Shown: positions 1 through 8,848 of the stretch, piece after piece
Layout: each line of letters begins with the position of its first letter
Numbering within the stretch: position 1 is the first letter of the stretch
DNA from: Gammaproteobacteria bacterium
GTDB taxonomy: Bacteria; Pseudomonadota; Gammaproteobacteria; UBA6429; Thiohalophilaceae
DNA length: 40,631 bases
NCBI GenBank assembly: GCA_026196045.1
Contig: JAPHRJ010000029.1
Location: 1-40,631, forward strand
Direction: 5' to 3'
The notes under the pieces: model-generated
Seen by the model: only the letters and a program-made list of their open reading frames with translations
What the model was told of the DNA's origin: nothing
The model's database searches: none
Position numbers and translations under genes: made by a program

Positions 1-107
1 CGTAATACATCGACTACGAAAGGTTCATGGCCTCGTTGTTCACAGGCCTCTACAAGACGTCGGGTAGAATAGAGTTTTCTATTTCGAGATAAAATTGCAA
101 TTTTCAT
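1..107 (-). CDS. rimK: RimK-type ATP-grasp ligase, N-terminal end (cut by window edge)
   Basis: Only the first 35 codons are inside the window. The visible start reads [20 protein letters not shown], followed by [15 protein letters not shown], which is the N-terminal Rossmann-like strand typical of RimK, the ligase that adds glutamate residues to the C terminus of ribosomal protein S6. The ATP-grasp core lies outside the window, so catalytic residues cannot be checked. Its ATG follows the stop codon of the upstream retropepsin-like gene with no spacer (TAA then ATG), so the two are almost certainly co-transcribed and translationally linked. This pairing of a RimK ligase with a small retropepsin-like protein is commonly seen. 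A related alpha-L-glutamate ligase is the alternative identity. Confidence 0.85.
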   Translation of the reverse strand, partial: MKIAILSRNRKLYSTRRLVEACEQRGHEPFVVDVL

Positions 108-572
108 TTATACACCTTTATTTGTTTTATTATCCGTTTTCTTTCCAAGGATAAATGATTTGTCTGGATTGACAATAACTCGTTCTTTCATGGCGGTTCG
201 ACCAAGTAGCATACGAAACGTCATAGAATCACGATTGGTTAATGTAAGCTCAATAGGCCATTGCTGTGAACCAAGAACTAATTGTGTTGAAATTACATAA
301 CGTTTTTCCTTGTGCCCACCGGAATCAGTTACATCGCGTTCATCAACTATTTTGGCTTCGCAATAAATTTCAGTATTGGTATCCTTCTGATTTGGGTGCA
401 TTCCAAAGCGTACCCATTTTTGCCCATCTCTTATGTAATCTTCAGTTGAAAAGGCATGTAGGCAGGAGGTTCTAGCACCAGTATCGATCTTCGCCTTAAT
501 ATTATTTAGGCCAAGTTCGGGTAAAGAACACCATTCCCGCCAACCAATAGTTATTATTTCATTGTTTGTCAT
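108..572 (-). CDS. Retropepsin-like aspartic endopeptidase domain protein (formerly 'ATP-dependent zinc protease'), cytosolic
   Basis: This 154-residue protein matches the small family once called putative ATP-dependent zinc protease (PF05618), now regarded as retropepsin-like. The hallmark is the D-T-G triad at residues 30-32 in the stretch AKIDTGARTSCLHA; later LGRTAM resembles the second strand motif near the C terminus. There is no signal peptide, so it is expected in the cytosol. The reading frame extends upstream to 680, but that would overlap the end of corA; the ATG at 572, giving MTNNEIITIG, places the domain at the usual N terminus and leaves 17 bases after the corA stop. No strong ribosome-binding site is visible. 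It directly precedes rimK, so a role in processing or controlling RimK-modified targets is a reasonable inference, not shown here. Confidence 0.85.
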   Translation of the reverse strand: MTNNEIITIGWREWCSLPELGLNNIKAKIDTGARTSCLHAFSTEDYIRDGQKWVRFGMHPNQKDTNTEIYCEAKIVDERDVTDSGGHKEKRYVISTQLVLGSQQWPIELTLTNRDSMTFRMLLGRTAMKERVIVNPDKSFILGKKTDNKTNKGV

Positions 573-589
573 ATTGTATGTCGGTATAT

Positions 590-1663
590 TTAAAACCAAT
601 GTTTCTTTTTGAAATAAGTTATCATACCTATAACTATAGATATCATAATAACCCATATTAAAGGGTATCCATAATACCACCGAAGCTCAGGCATTGCCCA
701 TGGACTCTCTGGATGGTTAAAATTCATTCCGTAAAGTCCAACGACAAATGTTAATGGAATGAATATGGTGGCAATTATTGTAAGAATTCTCATGACTTCA
801 TTCAGCCGATGGCTTGACGAGGAAAGGTATATGTCCGTCATATTTGTTGTCATATCACGGTAGGTTTCAATGAGTTCCATAATCTGAATCGTATGATCAT
901 AACAATCACGTAAGTAAAGTAGAGTTCCCTCGTTGATTAGTTCATTTTCATCTCGCAGTAGACTATTTATAATGTCTCGTTGTGGCCAAAGATTTCGCCG
1001 CAACAAAAGGAGTTCTCGTCTGATGTGATGGATCTTCTTTAAGGTGATTTGTTTTGTTTTAGATGATAATAACTCATCTTCAATTGCTTCTATAACTTCC
1101 CCATAACTTTCTAGCAGAGGGAAACCCATATCAATCACAAGGTCAAGTATACAATACAGAAGATAATCTGCTTTTTTCTGTCTAATGCGACCCACTTTCT
1201 TCTGTAAACGACTACGTAATGGTTCAAATGGATCACTATCACCAGTGCAAATACTGATAATATAATTTTTTCCTAAAAATAATGAAATCTGTTCCAATGT
1301 TGTATTATTGATATTACCTGGAGCAGACATAATAATGAATAATTGCTCCTCATATTCTTCAATCTTGGAACGTTGTCCTGTATTTAAAATGTCCTCCATA
1401 GCAAGTGGGTGAAGTCCAAACTGATTGCCTATGTCCAGAATCATGTCAGCCTGGATCTGTCCCTGCAAATGAATCCACGTTACGCTATCTTTAGTAACAT
1501 AGTTTGAGCACTCATCTGCACGTTCTAATATCTTGTGACTATACTCGCTGCTCGTGTAATCAATGAGTCTAACTGACAATCCGTCAGATATGGCATCTCC
1601 ATACGCAACAAGAGTGCCCGGTGGGGTACCTGGTGGGTGGTAGGTTTTTTCAAAATAGCCCAT
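590..1663 (-). CDS. corA: CorA-family magnesium/divalent cation transporter
   Basis: The 357-residue protein has the CorA layout: a large N-terminal cytoplasmic domain, a long helix-rich middle (about residues 190-290), and two C-terminal transmembrane helices. The signature G-M-N is at residues 312-314 in LYGMNFNHPE, at the end of the first membrane helix (ILTIIATIFIPLTFVVGLYG); the second helix is YPLIWVIMISIVIGMITYF, followed by a lysine-rich tail (KKKHWF). These are the elements that form the pentameric pore of Mg2+ (also Co2+/Ni2+) channels. The start is an ATG with AGGA about 13 bases and a GAG about 8 bases upstream. It is the first gene of a leftward set corA, retropepsin-like protein, rimK. 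The coupling of Mg2+ import to S6 modification is only an inference from adjacency. Confidence 0.93.
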   Translation of the reverse strand: MGYFEKTYHPPGTPPGTLVAYGDAISDGLSVRLIDYTSSEYSHKILERADECSNYVTKDSVTWIHLQGQIQADMILDIGNQFGLHPLAMEDILNTGQRSKIEEYEEQLFIIMSAPGNINNTTLEQISLFLGKNYIISICTGDSDPFEPLRSRLQKKVGRIRQKKADYLLYCILDLVIDMGFPLLESYGEVIEAIEDELLSSKTKQITLKKIHHIRRELLLLRRNLWPQRDIINSLLRDENELINEGTLLYLRDCYDHTIQIMELIETYRDMTTNMTDIYLSSSSHRLNEVMRILTIIATIFIPLTFVVGLYGMNFNHPESPWAMPELRWYYGYPLIWVIMISIVIGMITYFKKKHWF

Positions 1664-1792
1664 ATAAGACTCTTTTTCCTGGGAATAACCAATATATACT
1701 AATAATAGTTTGAGCCTAAATTAGTAAATTTTCCAGTGAAATTAGTCTAATCTTTAATCTGGGTTAGATAGCATTTATAAGGTATCTGGAGC

Positions 1793-2647
1793 TTGTTAAA
1801 ATACATACACCGCCGTCTTGCGAAGCAAACAACAATATCCTGTTTTTTTACTATGTTTGTGGCGACATGTGCAATAGGAATACTGGATTATTTGATAGGT
1901 CCCGAGCTATCATTTTCAGTTTTTTATACCATACCAATAATGCTGGCTGCCTGGTATGGAGGCAAAATTATTGGATTTTCTATTGCAATAATATCAGCTG
2001 GAGTCTGGTTAGCTGCCGATCTGGCTGCTGGTAACCAATATTCATCATTATTGATTCCTGCCTGGAATACATCTGTCAGACTGGCTTTTTTTCTTATCAT
2101 TTTATGGTTATTGTTGATAATAAGGAAGAAGTTAGCCCTTGAAGAAAGTTTGGCAGATACCGACCATTTAACAGGACTGGCCAACCGACGGTACTTCTAT
2201 GAGCAGCTAGAACATGAATGTACTTTGATTCGTCGTTATCCTAAGCCGTTTACTATTGCATATATAGACCTGGATAATTTTAAATATGTAAATGATACTT
2301 TTGGTCATGACACCGGCGATGAATTATTACTTGCTGTATCAGAGAATTTGAAAAACAATCTTAGGGACACTGATATTTCAGCGCGGCTGGGTGGGGATGA
2401 ATTCGCTGTATTATTTCCTTTCCTGAATGGTGAGGATGCTGTACCGTTATTAAATCAATTACAGCGTAAATTGCTAGATTTGATGAATGTTAATAAGTGG
2501 CCTGTTACTTTTAGTATTGGTTCGGTTACTTTTTCTAAAGTTATGGGTTCAAGTCGTGACATGATAAAGCTGGTGGATGATTTGATGTATGACGTAAAGA
2601 AATCTGGAAAAAATAATATTCAACATAAAAACTGGCCGGGGTTATAA
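1793..2647 (+). CDS. Membrane-bound diguanylate cyclase (GGDEF domain)
   Basis: This 284-residue protein makes the second messenger c-di-GMP from two GTP. The N-terminal third (about residues 15-110) contains four or so membrane helices, including a segment FSVFYTIPIMLAAWYGGKII found in membrane sensors of this class. The C-terminal GGDEF domain begins near DTDHLTGLANRR (about residue 122) and carries an intact active-site GGDEF in ARLGGDEFAVLF. An RDTD sequence lies exactly five residues before GGDEF, matching the RxxD inhibitory I-site, so product feedback is expected. The listed start is TTG with only a weak upstream AAGG; an internal ATG at MFVATCAIGI (near 1853) is an alternative but would cut into the first membrane helix. 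It is isolated, flanked by minus-strand genes on both sides. Confidence 0.9.
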   Translation: MLKYIHRRLAKQTTISCFFTMFVATCAIGILDYLIGPELSFSVFYTIPIMLAAWYGGKIIGFSIAIISAGVWLAADLAAGNQYSSLLIPAWNTSVRLAFFLIILWLLLIIRKKLALEESLADTDHLTGLANRRYFYEQLEHECTLIRRYPKPFTIAYIDLDNFKYVNDTFGHDTGDELLLAVSENLKNNLRDTDISARLGGDEFAVLFPFLNGEDAVPLLNQLQRKLLDLMNVNKWPVTFSIGSVTFSKVMGSSRDMIKLVDDLMYDVKKSGKNNIQHKNWPGL

Positions 2648-2705
2648 GGATAATTTATTTGAAATTTAAGTATTATTCTGGTGTTTGAATAATTGAGCGT
2701 GACAT

Positions 2706-3203
2706 CTAATCACACGCCAGTGACGTAGTTTTTGTCTTCGATGAGTCAACCAGGTAATTACCGGCCAAATAATTTCTCCCAATTAAGACTGGATAGTTTT
2801 TTTTATGCCTGTCTGTCAGGTTTACTTCGACTTCTTTTTTAATTTTACCGATACATATTTCGAGCCTGATAACTGGGCGGATTTGTATTTTCCCAAAATC
2901 GCGTTTAATTTTTGTCTCTCTTATTATTAGTCTTTCGAATATCACTGGCTTACCGTCACGTCTTCTGACTGAAAAATTAATATATTTCTTTCCATTTTTA
3001 TGTTTGATTTGGATGTTGCTGGCATCAATTGATGAGGTTTTTGCACCAGTGTCAATTCGAGCTTTGAATTCTTCCCCTTCAGGATGAATGCTAACTTTTT
3101 CTACCCATCCTATTATAGGTGTCGCCATTGACGTCGGTACTACCGCCACCAACAGGCAGAAAATTAGAAAAAAATATTGTTTTAAGTTTGTTGAACTCAA
3201 CAT
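2706..3203 (-). CDS. Secreted/periplasmic retropepsin-like aspartic endopeptidase domain protein
   Basis: A second copy of the same family as the gene at 108-572, but with an N-terminal signal peptide (hydrophobic run YFFLIFCLLVAVVPTSM, likely cleaved near the Ala-Thr-Pro at residues 27-29). The mature part begins IIGWVEKVSIHPEG and holds the catalytic-type D-T-G at residues 51-53 in ARIDTGAKTSSIDA; VLIGRNYLAGNYLVD is the second conserved strand. It would therefore act in the periplasm, or be anchored there. It follows the 7-TM transglutaminase-like gene by 47 bases in the same direction, a partnership seen in many proteobacteria. The usual third partner, an ATP-grasp alpha-L-glutamate ligase-like gene, is not found here. 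Substrate unknown. Confidence 0.85.
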   Translation of the reverse strand: MLSSTNLKQYFFLIFCLLVAVVPTSMATPIIGWVEKVSIHPEGEEFKARIDTGAKTSSIDASNIQIKHKNGKKYINFSVRRRDGKPVIFERLIIRETKIKRDFGKIQIRPVIRLEICIGKIKKEVEVNLTDRHKKNYPVLIGRNYLAGNYLVDSSKTKTTSLACD

Positions 3204-3250
3204 AATTACACTACCTTTTATAAGGATGCCTGTTACGCATATAACATTGG

Positions 3251-4882
3251 TTATGTTTTGTCTGCTGTACTGTTATTTTTCAGGTCCTGTGATGGGTCTT
3301 TTACAATAGATTCACGTATCCACTTAAATAATTCGAGGTTGCTTAGTTTTTTCCCTTTATAAACACTAAGTAAAAGAGCTGAAGACAATGTAAACAGGTG
3401 AAATTCAGGATATTTCAACAGGAAATAGCCAAGGAAATCCATTTGAAACAGGAAAAAAGATATCACGGCTACCGTAATTGTCCAATACAATCGGGTTATT
3501 GCAATGTGTGCGCCCGATTCATCTAGAACGGTGTAGAATCTATCTACCAGCATGGTCATGATAACCATAGGTACAAGAACAATCTGGCCTTCTGTTTGAA
3601 GTTGAAAATACTCCATAATCGAAACACTTAATATCATACCAAATATTACAAGTGTTATGACCATAGTTAATCGCGACATTCTTTCTGGTTTTCCTGGAAT
3701 AAAGGATCGTCCTGTTAATGCTATGGAACCTACCACAGCAGCTAGTACAAGAGCCGTTATCCAGTCAGAATATATTGCTGATAAGGCCAGCAATGATGGT
3801 GTGAATGCACCATATGTTCTAATGCCAATTACCTGTCTAAAGAAAGTATTGATTAATGCTCCAAGTGGAAATAAAAGAAGAATGAAAAGAGTATTTTGCA
3901 TGGATATGGGTAATCGTGTTAAGTCAATTACATCAAACAGGCTCTTATCATGCAAACTCAACTGCTCACGATATTCATAGTCATATTTGATTTTATAGGT
4001 GATATTTGTTTTTACGGTTTCTGAAAGCGTGATAATGTTTTCATCGCCCCGTTTAACCGGGATGTAATTAGGTGGAAGCTGATTTTTGTATCCATTTTCC
4101 GGATCGTAAGGTATCCACTTATCTTCATCATATATTTCGACCCAGAAATGAGGCGGAGAATATGACGATTCCTCAAGACGAAACCCGGTAACTATTCGTG
4201 ATGGATATTTGGCTGCTCTGCTGAGGGCTATCAATAATCGTGCTCGACCACGTGGTGTTGTGTGTTTGGTTTTAATAATGTGGAGTAGAGTATCGTTTTT
4301 TAGTTTTTTATCGGTGATAAGTTTATTGTGTGTATAGTTAAATATATTGTCGAGTAGTTGTTGCTTATCAGCGCTATTTTTTGTTAGTTCTTCAATTAGT
4401 GCCAGAATCTGGATATTAACTGTTTCTTCCTCGGGTAGTAAATATTTATCACGATCTTCAATTGTTAATGAGGCTGGTTTTACTGGTGATTTCTTATAGG
4501 CATCTTTTGAAACCTGTATGATAAACTCTGTTATTAATTTAACCGTGCCTTTTTTGTTGGTCTTCGCAACAAGCTCCCTGTTTAAAACATTTTTAGTTTC
4601 TGCGCGCCTGATCTTGAGTCCAGGGTGAAATACATTTTGAGCAACAACTCGTGCATACCGAGTATCCTTTGGTAAAGCATGGACAACTGTCACCGCTTTA
4701 TCAGTAGCATTAAACTGTGTCTGTATGGTCAAGTTCCATATACTGTCTTCCTGATGAAGTCCATTTTCACCAGTTAATCCCCACCGCAATAAAATGCTAA
4801 TAGTCCCCATTATGAGTAGTATTACCACAATGATATGTATCTTCTGTGCGTGATTATTGAATAATGTTTTTTGTAAGTTCAT
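3251..4882 (-). CDS. Inactive transglutaminase-like protein fused to seven transmembrane helices
   Basis: The 543-residue protein has one N-terminal membrane helix (about residues 15-35), a periplasmic region of roughly 300 residues with a transglutaminase-like fold (about 170-275), and a C-terminal block of about seven membrane helices (about 335-515). In the fold the His and Asp positions are visible (PPHFWVEIYDEDKWIPYDPENGY), but the segment that normally carries the nucleophilic Cys reads TPRGRARLLIALSRAAKYPS, with Ala where Cys would be expected. That is the known state of the inactive-transglutaminase/7TM family (Pfam 7TM_transglut type), so peptide binding, not crosslinking, is likely. 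It leads a two-gene unit with the secreted retropepsin-like gene. The family is generally tied to ATP-grasp peptide ligases; actual role unknown. Confidence 0.88.
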   Translation of the reverse strand: MNLQKTLFNNHAQKIHIIVVILLIMGTISILLRWGLTGENGLHQEDSIWNLTIQTQFNATDKAVTVVHALPKDTRYARVVAQNVFHPGLKIRRAETKNVLNRELVAKTNKKGTVKLITEFIIQVSKDAYKKSPVKPASLTIEDRDKYLLPEEETVNIQILALIEELTKNSADKQQLLDNIFNYTHNKLITDKKLKNDTLLHIIKTKHTTPRGRARLLIALSRAAKYPSRIVTGFRLEESSYSPPHFWVEIYDEDKWIPYDPENGYKNQLPPNYIPVKRGDENIITLSETVKTNITYKIKYDYEYREQLSLHDKSLFDVIDLTRLPISMQNTLFILLLFPLGALINTFFRQVIGIRTYGAFTPSLLALSAIYSDWITALVLAAVVGSIALTGRSFIPGKPERMSRLTMVITLVIFGMILSVSIMEYFQLQTEGQIVLVPMVIMTMLVDRFYTVLDESGAHIAITRLYWTITVAVISFFLFQMDFLGYFLLKYPEFHLFTLSSALLLSVYKGKKLSNLELFKWIRESIVKDPSQDLKNNSTADKT

Positions 4883-5113
4883 TAGTTCAGACCATACCAG
4901 GAAAGATATTAAATTCTATCAAAAGATTGTAATCTGTCAGCTATGTATATGAACAAGCAAGTGAACGCAAATCAATTCTATGCTACTAAGTTTTATGCAC
5001 TAGATATATTATAAATTATGCATTTATATGTAAACAGGAACAATTCAGGACTAGGTTGCTATTATACTGGAGCATTCTATTCCAGTTTGTTATTTTATTG
5101 ATATGTGTATGTC

Positions 5114-8100
5114 TTAGCGTTCTATTGTGTAGAGCAAATCCGCACCTTGATGCTCACCACTAACTCCCTTAAGTTGCCATTTATCAGATATTTGATAACG
5201 AACATTTAGTGTATTGAACGATTCAATCAGGCCAACCCCATAACTGATGTAAAGTTTTGGGGACAGGTAACGTCCCATAGCTAATGAAGCCTGATCACCA
5301 CTATCACTGCTTTCGATACGCATTTCATCCAGCCCGAAACGATCTCCCAGTTTCCGTGCCAGGCTATCGCCACCACTCAGGCTCAATGCCAGCGCCGCTT
5401 TGGCCATCATGGATCCTTCTTTATTTGATGCATTTTCGATAGGTCGTCCCAATATTATGTAAGAAAGGATATCGGTTTGCCCCATGGCCGGGATCGAAAA
5501 TAGTTCCACCTGAGGTTGTTTGAGATTACCCCTGACTTTAAGGCCAGTAGTGATATTACCGATATGACGCACGGCGCGTAGATCCAGACCTGGGTTGGTG
5601 AGTGGTCCACGAGTGTATAGCAAACGGCCGTGCTCAACATTCAAGCGCTGACCATATGCATTATAGCGGCCTTCAGTGATGTTGATTTCACCCGTAGCTC
5701 GGGTAGGCTGGCCGGGTTCATCTTCTACTAACAGGCTACCAGTAAAGCGCCCATCAAACCCAAATCCAGAATAACTTACCCGTTCACCCAGTGTTAACCG
5801 TATATTACTGTGAATTTTCCACTTTTCCTCGATGGGTTGTTTGCTCCCCAGAATAATCGCATCATCTGATACCCGTGCAGCGGTGGTTATGTCTTTTGGA
5901 TGTAATCTGGCATAGGGAATGTCAATTTTTCCGTTAACATCAATTTTACGTTGTGTCAGTTTGATTGTTAGATCCGGTGAAATTTGCACGCGTGCTTCAG
6001 GAATTCGCGCCACGTCAAAGTTTTCACCTTTTATTATGAGCGCAGTCGGCCAGCCCGTATTTCTGTTCAGTTGGGTAGTTCCATTGATATTGATATAACC
6101 TTCACCTGAATGAGCATCAAGTCGAAAGCCAAGTGTTCCAGTACGGTTACTTTGTGCATTTAGACCAAGTCGGTCAATCATCAGGCCCAACCTTGGTATA
6201 CGTAAAGATCCATTACGTAAATGGGCGTTTGTAGTGATCTGAGGTTGATCAAGTGTTCCAATCGCAGAAAGATGGACTTCTACTTCGCCCTTAAGATCCT
6301 GCACTTCGGGTAACAATGCTTCGATTATACCGAGGTTATGTAGCTTGAGTTGAGCATTGGCCTGCAGAGTCTGGGTGTGTCTGTTTATGTTAAGCGGATT
6401 TATATTGGGTAATACTAATTTTCCATTCAAACGATCACCATTGTCCATGTTGATCTCAGAAGTTGCTTCCAGACCCTGTTGATTCAGTGTGGCACTAATT
6501 TTAGCATTACGATATTCCCAACGATCACGATTACCTTCAATTAATGGATAGCTAATAATTCCAGCAGGTAAGCTTATGTTGAGCTGGCCCTGAATTTTAT
6601 CGGAGGTGTCAAACTGTAATTCGGCTACTGCATCTGCAGTACCTTCAAGTTTCAGATCAGGTGGTAGCAAGGGATTGAAAATGAAAAGAGGTAGCTGCTG
6701 TGTTTCGAGCGAAGCCTGCCATGTCCTGTTCTTATATTTTAGATCGGTGCATAGTCGTGAAGCCTGATTTTTCCAGCATAGCGTTTCAAGTAGAATAGTA
6801 TTTCTGACTATCGTCAGACTTGCGGGGGCGTTGAGTTTCCAGTCCGAAAATTCAGTACTCAGAATGTCAGCTTTCTGAATTTCCCCCTGCCACCCCTCTG
6901 AGCTAGCTTTGCCTTTGAGCTCAATCAGAGCAGTCGCTTTTTCAGAGACCGCATTTAGCCGCAGGGATTGTGTGTCAGCATCAAGTTTTAGCGACTGGAG
7001 AATATAATCATTGAACCTGAGATTTTCTGCATCAAGTTTGATATCAATGTTTTGCCACCTGAAAATATCGACACCAACACTGGCATCAATACGGCCAATT
7101 TCGTAACCAGACAGGCGTAATACCTTGCCGTTAATTAAGGCATGCACCTGAGGTGCTGTTTGTGATCCAGTGAATTGCCCCTGAGCCTGGAGCTGGCCCT
7201 CGGCTTGTGGATAAAGTTCGGCCAGGTCGGTGGTGTTGATAAGCCAGTCCAGCTTCAGTGTTGGTCCAATGCGTCCCCTGGTACTGATATGGGACGTAGC
7301 AGAATAAAAATCAAAGTTGTGAATATTAAGTGTATCTCTGTTCCAGTCCAGATGCGTTTTAAGTGAAACAGGGTAGTCGCGTAGCTTGCCGGTTAACTGC
7401 TTAATATTAGTGTCTGTGACCCACTGGCCATTGTTATATTGACCCGTGCTGGTGAGATTGGCATTAAGCTGTCCAGACCAGTTTGGCCACAATTTACCGG
7501 GGTTAATATTTGAGGTGGTGGCCTTAGCCTGCCAGGTTAATGTGGGTGACCAGTTCAGCTTCCCCTGTATATTAGCTTCACCATCAAGAGTGATGATGCG
7601 CAGCTGGTGAAAATTCAGACCGTTGAGATTGCCGTCTGCACGAGCCTGCCAGGTAGAAGGAGGGGCCTGTGGCCAGGGGCGTGAGGTGGTCAGATTCAAG
7701 TGGTAGTTGTTGACATTACCCTGAATATAACCATTACCTTTTTCACTATTAAACCAGGTGGGATTTTGCAATGGCCATCGCAGATTTTGCCAGTCTAAAC
7801 ACAGGTCTATCGAACCATCATTCTCTCCAGGTATCCACATACCCTGAGCATTGATGTGTGTCTGACTGACTGACGAATTCAGGATAAGTTGTTCTATCTG
7901 CATGCTATTGTTACTCAAACGTTGAAGTTTGAATTGCGCATCGAAAGGACCCTGTTCAGGATAATGCCCATCTGCCTTACCTGAAACTGTCGCGGTAGTA
8001 AGATCACCCTGTGCCTGTATCTGAAGTGTACCGCTAATGGCAGGCCAGCTGGCATCCAGATGTGACGCATTGAAGTCACTGATGCTTAGCTGTGCCTGCC

Positions 8101-8848
8101 ACTGTAACTGTTGCAGCAGGTTGCGCAGATCGGCGTTCAGGATTAGTTTGGCCGGGCCACTGATCTGTTGTTGAATGTGGGTTGCAGCAAGATTGCCCTT
8201 AATGTGCCCTTTGCCTTCAACGGTGGGCTGGGAAGGGAATTCGGCTCGCCACTGGACATCCAGTTTGTGTTGATAGTTATTTGTGGGGTTGAGTTTTCCA
8301 TTAAGATTTATCTCAAAGCCATCCATGACCACATAAAGTTGCGCAATGTCGATCTGACTGAACAGTGTACTGGCATCAAGTTTAATCTGATTAACTTTGA
8401 AAGTTTGCTCAGCCTGATGAATGTTTGTATTGTTAATCAATACACCATTTAGTTTTAATCTCCAGGGTAGGTGGATCTCTGGCAGCTTAAAAGGCTGCTC
8501 AGTTCTGGTCGGCTGAGGCAGAGTGATGTTCAGGGACTGGACATGGAGCTGATGGATATCGATCTGACTGGTGAGCAGGGAGGAAGCCTGCCAGTCCAGT
8601 GTTAGCTGTTCAGCGTTGAGCTGGATGTCATTATGTTGAAACTGAATACCTGTGATGGTGATCGGGCCGATTAGTCGGCCTTCAAGTTTGTCGATATTAA
8701 TGTTGCCGGGTAAATAAGGACCGGCCAGTTGGTAACTCCAGCGTAGACCACTTTCAGTTGCCGTGAGCCAGACAAGGAAGAAGGCGACCAGTATCAGTAT
8801 CAGGGAACTGCCCAGAGCTGATCGCTTAAATAGACCTGACCAGTTCAT
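5114..8848 (-). CDS. tamB: Translocation and assembly module inner-membrane subunit TamB
   Basis: A very long protein (1244 residues from the chosen start) with a single N-terminal membrane anchor (LGSSLILILVAFFLVWLTA, about residues 13-31) and a long, repetitive beta-rich body full of alternating hydrophobic residues, typical of TamB and AsmA-like bridge proteins. The C-terminal few hundred residues carry the conserved TamB (DUF490) domain, including ITEGRYNAYGQRL, DILSYIILGRP and a final LLYTIER. It spans the periplasm and partners TamA in outer-membrane protein insertion and probably phospholipid transport. The ATG at 8848 overlaps the tamA stop as ATGA, a strong sign of coupled translation; a start at 8881 would lie inside tamA. 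It is the last gene of the DUF432-mscS-tamA-tamB unit. Confidence 0.93.
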   Translation of the reverse strand: MNWSGLFKRSALGSSLILILVAFFLVWLTATESGLRWSYQLAGPYLPGNINIDKLEGRLIGPITITGIQFQHNDIQLNAEQLTLDWQASSLLTSQIDIHQLHVQSLNITLPQPTRTEQPFKLPEIHLPWRLKLNGVLINNTNIHQAEQTFKVNQIKLDASTLFSQIDIAQLYVVMDGFEINLNGKLNPTNNYQHKLDVQWRAEFPSQPTVEGKGHIKGNLAATHIQQQISGPAKLILNADLRNLLQQLQWQAQLSISDFNASHLDASWPAISGTLQIQAQGDLTTATVSGKADGHYPEQGPFDAQFKLQRLSNNSMQIEQLILNSSVSQTHINAQGMWIPGENDGSIDLCLDWQNLRWPLQNPTWFNSEKGNGYIQGNVNNYHLNLTTSRPWPQAPPSTWQARADGNLNGLNFHQLRIITLDGEANIQGKLNWSPTLTWQAKATTSNINPGKLWPNWSGQLNANLTSTGQYNNGQWVTDTNIKQLTGKLRDYPVSLKTHLDWNRDTLNIHNFDFYSATSHISTRGRIGPTLKLDWLINTTDLAELYPQAEGQLQAQGQFTGSQTAPQVHALINGKVLRLSGYEIGRIDASVGVDIFRWQNIDIKLDAENLRFNDYILQSLKLDADTQSLRLNAVSEKATALIELKGKASSEGWQGEIQKADILSTEFSDWKLNAPASLTIVRNTILLETLCWKNQASRLCTDLKYKNRTWQASLETQQLPLFIFNPLLPPDLKLEGTADAVAELQFDTSDKIQGQLNISLPAGIISYPLIEGNRDRWEYRNAKISATLNQQGLEATSEINMDNGDRLNGKLVLPNINPLNINRHTQTLQANAQLKLHNLGIIEALLPEVQDLKGEVEVHLSAIGTLDQPQITTNAHLRNGSLRIPRLGLMIDRLGLNAQSNRTGTLGFRLDAHSGEGYININGTTQLNRNTGWPTALIIKGENFDVARIPEARVQISPDLTIKLTQRKIDVNGKIDIPYARLHPKDITTAARVSDDAIILGSKQPIEEKWKIHSNIRLTLGERVSYSGFGFDGRFTGSLLVEDEPGQPTRATGEINITEGRYNAYGQRLNVEHGRLLYTRGPLTNPGLDLRAVRHIGNITTGLKVRGNLKQPQVELFSIPAMGQTDILSYIILGRPIENASNKEGSMMAKAALALSLSGGDSLARKLGDRFGLDEMRIESSDSGDQASLAMGRYLSPKLYISYGVGLIESFNTLNVRYQISDKWQLKGVSGEHQGADLLYTIER

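Noticed and set aside
5066-5086. Hairpin ACTGGA-N9-TCCAGT downstream of tamB
   Set aside because: Only six base pairs with a nine-base loop and no U-tract on the tamB strand; too weak to call a terminator.
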